From CAMBDR01 sp046597185 (GTDB taxonomy: Bacteria; Pseudomonadota; Gammaproteobacteria; Burkholderiales; Burkholderiaceae_D): a DNA stretch of 5,392 nt. Where the stretch lies: contig JBKJLF010000168.1 of assembly GCA_046597185.1 (NCBI GenBank), forward strand, positions 1 through 5,392, written 5' to 3'. The notes under the pieces were generated by a model that was given only the letters and a program-made list of their open reading frames with translations, was not told where the DNA came from and did not search any database. The position numbers and the translations under genes were made by a program. Shown one piece after another: positions 1-5,392 of the stretch; positions within the stretch are counted from its first letter, which is position 1, and each line of letters starts with the position of its first letter.

Positions 1-3000
1 CGCCTGCCGAGGCGTGGGCGCTGAGTTTTCTGGCTGACGCTTTGCGTGCGCCGAACTCGGACCCGTATAACATTGACAGCTTAGCGGGCGTCACGGTGTT
101 GAAGTTGGGGGCAGGAGACGAGCAAACTGGCACGGTCGGCCAGACGTTGGCGCAACCCTTGTCGGTGATTGTGCTGGACAAGGAAGGCATGCCGATCAAG
201 GGTGCGCCAGTACGCTTCCAGGTAATGGCAGGTGGTGCCACGCTGGGCGGCGGTGCGGTGTTTGAAACCGTCACCAATGCGCTGGGCATTGCCGTGGCCA
301 AAATGAAATTAGGCACACAAACCAGCAGCAATCCGCTGTACACCTATCGCAATAAGCGCGATGCCAACCCAACCAGAGTGAGCTTGAATCTGGTGGATGT
401 GGTAGCGGCATCCACTGCTGGCAGCTTACATATTGAGGCACCTTTTTCTGCCATTGCCTACCCCGATGTCATGGCAGCGCTACGCCGCGCAACGCCAGCG
501 GTGAGTGAAGGCACCGCAACCGAATGGGTAGACTCCATCATCGTCAAGGCCGAGGATCAATATGGCAACCCCTTGCCCAATATCGGCGTCAAGTTTGCCA
601 TCCAGACCCAGTTGGTTTGCCCATCCGACAATAGCGACAAATATTTCAAGCCTGGCGCGGTGTTTGATAATCTGGTGAAGGATGGCGGCAGTATGGTTGG
701 CTGTTCCGCGTCACTTCCGCGTTTGGGCGATTGCGGCCAGCCATCACTAAGCAAAGATACCGATTCCGAGGGCAGTGCATCGGCTGGGGTAATATTGGGC
801 AATGATGTCAAGGGCAAGAATACGCTCGACATCCGGGGCGGAAGCTTTAGCTTGTCTTACGTATATACGGCGTGGGGGCGTTGCAACCCGGCGGGGGAGA
901 ATACCTCAGTCGATTTCGCAACGATGTTCTCCGGCGGCACGACCTTGATCAATAGTGAAGGTGCTAATGCTTCTGGTGCCAAGCCATCCACCCAATTTAA
1001 CTGGCCGCTCTCAGCTTCGGTCGGCTACACCGATTGGCCGTATGAAGTCCGGTATCGAGCTGGCAAAGCTTACCTGTATTTCTTTCCGTATATTTCAGTC
1101 AAACCGACCAATGCATCCGTCAATTTTTCTGTCTCAGGCGGTGGTTTTGCCGCTGGTGCGGCACCAAAAGGCGTCGGCCTGTATGAAACCAAGGTGACGG
1201 TAGGTGGTTCCCCTTTCGCTCATGTGGTCAAGGCACAGGCAAATAACATCGTGGTCAAGGTACCGATCATTGCAGAGGGGGGTGGACTCGAAATAGTTGA
1301 CGACGTTCGCAGTGCCGAAACCGGGGTGAGCACCGTCTATGCCGTCGTACCCAAGATTGACAAAGTGGTGGCGGAAGATGGCGGCAGCAAGATTTATATC
1401 GATAGCGGTGGCAAGAGTGCCAGCCAGCTCGATTTGCAATATTTCATCAATCCGGCTGGCTATACCGCCTTGGGCGTGGATTTAAATTTATATGAAAATG
1501 GCAACATTGTCGGCTATTTTAATGGCGACAAAAAAGCCGGAAGCGGTTCGGTATTAATCCCCCGTGGTCAGCCCTTTAATCCCAAGAAAACCTACGAAGC
1601 CGAATTGGTGTTGAGTAGGGGTTCTGTGGTGGAAATGAAATCAGAAAAATTTCAACTGGAAACGCGCCAAAAACTCATCACCAGTGCCGTTGGCCGAGGT
1701 GCCAAGTTGGAAGCGGATGTGCTCAACAAACGTGCTTGTGAAGTAGTGGGTGGCGTGTTCTTTGGCTTTAGCCAAGACGTTAGCGCAAGCCTAAAGTTAG
1801 AAACCTTGGACGGCAGTGGCCAACCAACCGGGGAGGAACGCGTCTTGTTCTCGGATAAGCCATATGGCGCGGGAAATGCCAGTTATCCAATTAATGCAGG
1901 CGTCATCGGATCGGGGCAATTTCGTTTTACGCTAACGGCCAAGGGCGTTAGCGATCCTACTCAGGTTGAAAGCGTTCAGGGTGGGCTGTCAGTGCTCTAT
2001 CAACTCGCCAATAGGTTGCCAGTGGGGCAAGTCATCGTGAAGGGCGTGATGCTAAAAGATGGTAGCCTAGTGGCGCAGACTCAGGCGTTAGCGCTGGCGG
2101 GGCGTGGCCCGGTTTTCCACTTCCAACCGACCTATTCTTCGTCCAGCAATGGCAAGATTGGCACGATGGGCACCAATTGGACGCACAATTTTGAATCAAG
2201 TTTGCATATCAACTCTTGTGGTGAAGTCGTGGTGTCGGCAGGTGATGGCGGCAGTGTGCGTTTCTTCCCGGCAGCCGATGGCAAGTTAGTGCCCGATTTG
2301 GGCTACCACGGAACGTTAGAGTACAACACAGCCGATCTTAGCTACGATTTTTTTAGCAAAGATGGCACCCATTACCACTATAAATTTATCAACAACCAAG
2401 TGCAGTGGAAGCTCGATTTCATTGAAGACACCAATGGCAACCGCTTGACCTTGAATTACGATTTTGAGGCCGGCCCCGAGCCTTTGTTGGTCAACGTAAA
2501 GGGGAGTGATGGGCGTGAATTCAATTTTAAATATGCGCTCCAAGTCGTTAATTTGCCGGGCGTATTGACCGCCCATTCCTTCTTGACGCAAGTGACTGGC
2601 TCCGGTGGGCTAATGATGGACTTTACGCATGACGAATTTGGCAATCTAACAGCGGTCAATCGTAATGGTCGCAAGGAAACCTTTGGCTACCAGATCGGTG
2701 ACATCGACTTTAAAGCGCGAGCGTTGATGGTTAGTGCCACCGACCCCAATGGTAATCGCACTGGCTATAACTTCAATAAATTTTCCACCTCATTTACTAC
2801 TGGTGGAGGAGTCTTGATCGTGATGCCCAACAGTATGGTCACTAGCATGGCCACACCCACTGGCACAGTCACATTCGATATTGAAGTCCCTAGCTTCCTG
2901 AAAACCACCGTCACCAACGAAAACGGCCAGCCGACCACCTATGCGTTTAATCCGTATGGTAGCCCGCTATCGATTCGTGATCCGGCGGGCGAAACCAAAA

Positions 3001-5392
3001 TGACGTGGGCCAGCGACGACATCAACATGGTAAGCAAAACCGACGCGCGCGGCGTGACCACCGATTTCACCTATGACAAACAAGGCAATTTGCTGACCGA
3101 AAGCGTGGCGGGTAGCACCATCAGCAATACCTATCTGGTGCAGGGGACGCCCCCCTACATTAAAAATCGTTTGACCCGTCACACCGACCGCAATGGCAAT
3201 GAAACCGCGTACACCTACGACGGCAAAGGCAACCGCTTGCGCGAGGACATGCCCAATGGCGTCAGTGTGCAACATACCTATGCGGGCAATGGCGACTTGC
3301 TGCAAACCACCGATGGTAATGGTGGCACCAGCAAATTTTTGTATGATGGCAGCGGTAACCTCAGCAGAAGTACCAATCCGGTTGCGGCCAGCATCAACAT
3401 GACGCGAGATGCACGCGGTCGTGTCCGCAGCAGTACCGATGGCAAGGACAACACCACCTTGTTCGAGTACGACGCCCAAGATCGGATAACTTCGCGCCAA
3501 GACGCAATGGGCAAAAAGCGCCAATTTCGATACGACAACAACGACAATAAACTATCGGAAACCGACGAGGCAGGCCGCACCACCAGCATGACCTATAGCG
3601 CATTAAACCTGCCGACAAGCATCAAACATGCCGATGGCAACAGCAAGCAAATTAGCTACGACGCGGTTGGCAATAAAGTGTCGGAAACCGATTTTCGGGG
3701 CAACACTACCACGTATAGCTACGATGGTGTCAACCGCCTGATCAGCCGCCTGGAACCCTTGAGCAAAAAAACCGCCTATGTCTACGACCAGATCGGCAAC
3801 CTAACGACCGAGACCGACGCCTTGGGCCGTAACACCCAACACAGCTACAACAGCTTGAGCCAGCGCATCAGCACCACCGATGGGGCGAAAGGCGTATGGA
3901 AAATGGACTATGACGGCAACGGCAACAAATTGTCCAGCACCGACCCACTAGGGCGGGTCACCACTATGCGCTATGACGGCTTAAACCGTTTAACCAGCGT
4001 GGAGCAAGCGCTGGGCCGCACCACCCGCTATAGTTACGATAAAAACAGCAATAAGGTGACCGAAAACGATGCCAATGGCAATACCGCCAGCTATGAATAC
4101 GATGCAGCCAATCGTATGTTGTCGATGGCCGATACGAATGGCAAGAAAACGAGCTATGAATACGACAAAAACAATAATCTGCAAAAGAGCATCGATCCCA
4201 ATCTAAATGTCACCCTGTACTCATACGATGCGCTCAATCGCAAACGTGACATGAAAGATGGCGCAGGCTATGTCACCACGTATGCGTATGATGAAGTCGG
4301 CAATCTGACTACTGAAAGCTTGCCGAATGACAATGTGCTCTCGCATGGGTACGACAACCTCAACCGCCGTGTTTCGACTGTCGATGCATTGGGGCAGGTG
4401 GCAGCGTTTGACTATGATGCTGACGGCAATAAAACAAGTGAAACCGACGCCAATGGCAATATTGCCTTCCATACTTGGAATGCCTTGAACCAAATGACGG
4501 CCAGTGCCTTACCGGCTGACCGCAATATGAGCTTCGAGTACGATTTGATGAACAATCGTACTTCAATGAGCGATGCGCGCGGCAACCGCAGCAGTTACCA
4601 GTTTGACGCCCTGAACCGTATGGTGGAAATGATCGACGCCAAGGGCGGCAGCCATCGCACCAGTTACGACAAGGTGGGCAACAAATTAACGGAAACCGAT
4701 GCCCGTGGCAATACCACCACGTACACCTACGATGATTTGAATCGCACCGCGACGGTCAGCGATGCGCTCGGCAAGGTGGTGACGTACAGCTATGATGCTA
4801 TCGGCAATAAGATTCGGGAAGTGAACAAGCGTGGCGTCGTTACCGTTTATACGTATGACAAAATGCATCGTCTGCTGACGGTTAATAAGGATGACATCGT
4901 TATTGCCAAAAACCAGTATGACGATGGCGGCAATGTGCTAACAACCACCGATGCCAACAGCAACATCACCAACTACGAATACGACAAACGCAACTTGCGG
5001 ATTGCCGAAAATCGGCTATTGGCAGCAATCACCCGCTTCAAACTTGATGCCATGGGGGATGTGATCACTAGCACCGACCCGGAAGCACGTATCACCACCA
5101 ATAGCTACGACAAGCGGCGGCGCTTGGTAGCTACCAGCAATGGTGCGGGCGAAACCACCATGCATACGTATGATGGCGTCGGCAACCGCACCAGCAGCAC
5201 ACGGGCGCTGGGCAATGTTACCCGCACAACGTGGGATGCGGCCAACCGCGCGATTGACATCACCGACCCGGTGGGCCACTATCAATATGAATACGACAAA
5301 AACAGCAACCATACTGCTTTTAAAGACGCCAATGGCAACCTGACGCGCTACAGTTTTGATGAACTGAATCGGCGCGTTGGGGTGGTTTATCC
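1..5392 (+). CDS. Giant Ig-like/RHS YD-repeat protein, internal fragment (both ends missing)
   Basis: One frame (codons starting at base 3) stays open for 1,796 codons, and no other frame is open over a comparable length. The translation is a typical long RHS-family protein: Ig-like and other beta-rich modules in the first 670 residues, the RHS entry motifs at 700-731, then more than 35 YD repeats to the end. In this family the YD repeats form a beta-sheet shell around a C-terminal cargo, often a toxin used against neighbouring cells. No PAAR, VgrG-like or signal-peptide sequence is visible, but the N terminus is missing, so the export route is unknown. The RHS core end motif, cargo domain and any immunity gene are not in the window either. 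The fragment already exceeds the roughly 1,400 residues of classic E. coli Rhs proteins. Membership of the RHS family is very sure; a toxin role is inference, and a structural or adhesive surface role is the main alternative. Confidence 0.96.
111..419 (+). other. Ig-like domain 1 (Big_1/invasin type)
   Basis: Residues about 37-139 have the layout of a bacterial Ig-like group 1 domain: an opening GTVGQTLAQPLSV segment, the strand pair VIVLDKEGMPIKGAPVRFQV (55-74) with the usual D-x-x-G-x-P-x-x-G-x-x-V-x-F pattern, a Gly-rich turn, and the closing TNALGIAVAKMKLG segment (91-104) that matches the family's T(D/N)xxGxAxxxxxLG signature. Such domains act as rigid extracellular spacers in invasins, intimins and large adhesins. 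The residues before it (1-36) do not show a clear domain and may be the end of an earlier module. The assignment is by motif reading, not a profile search. Confidence 0.75.
420..855 (+). other. Ig-like domain 2, cysteine-bearing
   Basis: Residues about 140-285 repeat the Big_1 pattern: VKAEDQYGNPLPNIGVKFAI at 181-200 (D-x-x-G-x-P-x-x-x-x-V-x-F) and DTDSEGSASAG at 252-262, followed by a hydrophobic strand. Between these two halves sits an insertion of about 50 residues with Cys206, Cys234 and Cys244; Cys294 follows just after the domain. A plain Big_1 domain is about 90-100 residues, so this copy is enlarged by the insert. The cysteines could form disulfides, which would fit a protein that folds outside the cytoplasm. 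That pairing is inference. Confidence 0.65.
856..1349 (+). other. Unassigned beta-rich region between Ig-like modules
   Basis: Residues about 286-449 are in frame and clearly coding, but I recognise no family. The stretch alternates short hydrophobic strands with Gly/Ser/Asn-rich turns, for example SVNFSVSGGGFAAGAAPKGV (near 367-386), and has an aromatic-rich patch, YRAGKAYLYFFPYISV (about 349-364). There is no transmembrane segment, coiled coil or catalytic signature that I can see. It could hold one or two further divergent Ig-like or other beta-sandwich domains linking the upstream pair to the modules that follow. Confidence 0.4.
1350..1667 (+). other. Probable beta-sandwich module 3
   Basis: Residues about 450-555 begin with PKIDKVVAEDGG and continue with a run of alternating strands: LDLQYFINPAG (476-486), VDLNLYENGNIVGYF, GSVLIPRGQPFNP, then KTYEAELVLSRG and a closing strand ending at FQLE (550-553). 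The strand-turn rhythm and length of about 100 residues resemble Ig-like or fibronectin-like folds that describe bending of a chain (vectors such as ENGNIVGYF are common in such modules). No specific family is identified. It lies between the Ig-like half and the RHS half and probably forms part of the stalk. Confidence 0.4.
1668..2015 (+). other. Probable beta-rich module 4 before the RHS core
   Basis: Residues about 556-671 contain FFGFSQDVSASLKLETLDGSG, a charged turn, SYPINAGVIGSGQFRFTLTA and VQGGLSVLYQLANR. The strand pattern suggests another beta-sandwich. Cys579 in KRACEVVGG lies at its start; the only later cysteine in the window is Cys739, so a link between them is possible but untested. 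I recognise no named domain. Its position directly before the RHS entry segment matches the pre-core modules seen in other long RHS proteins. Confidence 0.35.
1930..1953. repeat. Perfect 8-bp inverted repeat inside the gene
   Basis: CGCTAACG (1930-1937) and CGTTAGCG (1946-1953) are perfect reverse complements separated by 8 bases. The stem lies in frame within codons for LTAKGVSD. There is no following T-run, so it is not an intrinsic terminator. It may fold in the mRNA or be chance; its arm sequence also occurs at 1778-1785 and 2086-2093. Confidence 0.5.
2016..2463 (+). other. RHS entry segment (DUF6531-like)
   Basis: Residues 672-820 carry the conserved lead-in to an RHS shell. LPVGQVIVKGVMLKDG opens it, GRGPVFHFQPTYSS (700-713) matches the family's GRG-x-x-hydrophobic-x-x-x-x-TY-(S/N)-S motif, and TNWTHNFE (724-731) matches the GxGWxHxxE/D motif that follows it. 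A beta-rich stretch with GDGGSVRFFP and FFSKDGTHYHYKF comes next, as in other members, where the text 'dG..y.f' precedes the first repeats. DTNGNRLTLNYD (809-820) is the first clear Asn-Gly-Asn-Arg/Tyr-Asp unit. In solved RHS shells this part contributes to the cap or plug at the N-terminal end. Confidence 0.85.
2464..2618 (+). other. Linker between RHS entry segment and YD region
   Basis: Residues about 821-872 run from FEAGPEPLLVNVKGSDGREF to SGGLMMDF. The segment contains a GREFNFKY strand typical of RHS entry regions and a LTAHSFLTQVTGSGG turn. It shows no regular YD spacing. It is likely part of the first turns of the shell rather than a separate domain. Confidence 0.5.
2619..3215 (+). 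repeat. Irregular YD-repeat region with an insertion
   Basis: YD-type units are recognisable but loosely spaced. The aromatic (or equivalent) anchor falls at residues 876 (HDEFGNLTAV), 896 (YQIGD), 922 (YNFNKF), 982 (FNPYGSPLSI), 1002 (WASDD), 1024 (YDKQGNLLTES), 1044 (YLVQG) and then 1072. Gaps are 20, 26, 60, 20, 22, 20 and 28 residues. The 60-residue gap holds a non-repeat insertion with the hydrophobic string GGGVLIVMP near 934-942 and TVTFDIEVPSF near 954-964. Asp-Pro-x-Gly and Asp-Ala-Arg-Gly turns (DPNGN, DPAGE, DARGV) mark the repeats. This is probably the first, less regular turns of the RHS shell. Confidence 0.75.
3216..5392 (+). repeat. Regular YD-repeat array, 21-residue units (35 units, continues past window)
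   Basis: The YD anchor recurs at residues 1072, 1093, 1114 and so on every 21 residues to 1744 (33 units without a slip), then at 1764 and 1785. The unit consensus is Y-D-x-x-G/N-N-x-x-x-x-x-x-D-x-x-G-x-x-T-x-Y, close to the classic YD repeat. The anchor is Arg at 1135, Trp at 1492 and 1744, Phe at 1534 and 1785 and Leu at 1681; otherwise it is Tyr. From 1177 on, units alternate between a YDxxGNKxxETD type and a YDxLNRxxS type. At DNA level the copies differ at many third positions, so the array is old rather than freshly duplicated. No cysteine occurs in it. In RHS shells each repeat adds a beta hairpin to a spiralling sheet that forms the wall of the cavity. Confidence 0.93.

Noticed and set aside
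73..78. TTGACA box resembling a -35 promoter element
   Set aside because: It sits inside the open frame (codons for NIDS), with no fitting -10 element and no gene start downstream.
955..1197. An 80-codon open frame on the + strand in another frame
   Set aside because: It overlaps the long continuous frame, has no visible ribosome binding site of note, and its product has no recognisable domain.
1481..1535. AT-rich dip that might mark a gene border or insertion
   Set aside because: The frame continues without change and the bases simply encode Asn, Lys, Leu and Tyr codons of a beta-rich module.
1930..1953. Hairpin as a terminator
   Set aside because: No T-run follows and the long frame reads straight through it.
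2802..2831. Hydrophobic run GGGVLIVMP as a membrane segment
   Set aside because: Only about six hydrophobic residues long, flanked by polar and Gly residues; too short to cross a membrane and more like a beta strand.
2967..3524. A 185-codon open frame on the minus strand, rich in Ala, Ile and Val
   Set aside because: It lies wholly opposite the YD array. The repeated Asp, Gly, Asn and Thr codons give few stops in antisense, and the product is a low-complexity mirror of the repeats without family features. Similar minus-strand frames recur along the array for the same reason.
3216..5392. 63-base periodicity that could suggest a CRISPR array or DNA satellite
   Set aside because: The period is an exact codon multiple, units vary mainly at third positions and there are no identical repeats with unique spacers. 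It is a protein repeat.

Overview
The whole 5,392-base window lies inside one very long protein-coding gene on the + strand. Reading frame 3 (first complete codon at position 3, last at 5388-5390) is open for 1,796 codons with no stop, and it runs off both ends. The true start, ribosome binding site, promoter, stop and terminator are therefore all outside the window. There is no intergenic DNA, RNA gene, insertion sequence or CRISPR array. Residue numbers below count from the first complete codon, so residue k starts at base 3k.

The protein is a giant RHS/YD-repeat protein. From N to C terminus it shows: two bacterial Ig-like (Big_1/invasin-type) modules (about residues 37-285), the second holding a cluster of cysteines; an unassigned stretch; two more probable beta-sandwich modules (about 450-670); the conserved entry segment of RHS proteins (about 672-820), with a GRGP...TYSS motif followed by a NWTHNFE motif; a short linker; a loosely spaced YD region with an insertion (about 873-1060); and a very regular YD array from residue 1072 to the end. 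In that array 33 consecutive units keep an exact 21-residue (63-base) spacing. From about residue 1177 two unit types alternate, YDxxGNKxxETD and YDxLNRxxS, giving a 42-residue double repeat. The RHS core end motif and the variable C-terminal domain (usually a toxin, with an immunity gene after it) would lie downstream.

The architecture suggests a secreted or surface-exposed polymorphic toxin or adhesin-like protein of a Gram-negative bacterium, plausibly a beta- or gammaproteobacterium. The organism call rests only on general codon and GC impression and on where such fusions are common, so it is weak. In related RHS proteins (TcC subunits, teneurins, Rhs toxins) the YD repeats coil into a hollow beta-sheet shell that encloses the C-terminal cargo; the Ig-like part would act as a stalk or targeting region. 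The most interesting features are the strict 21-residue lattice, its two-unit alternation, and the long Ig-like N-terminal half fused to it.
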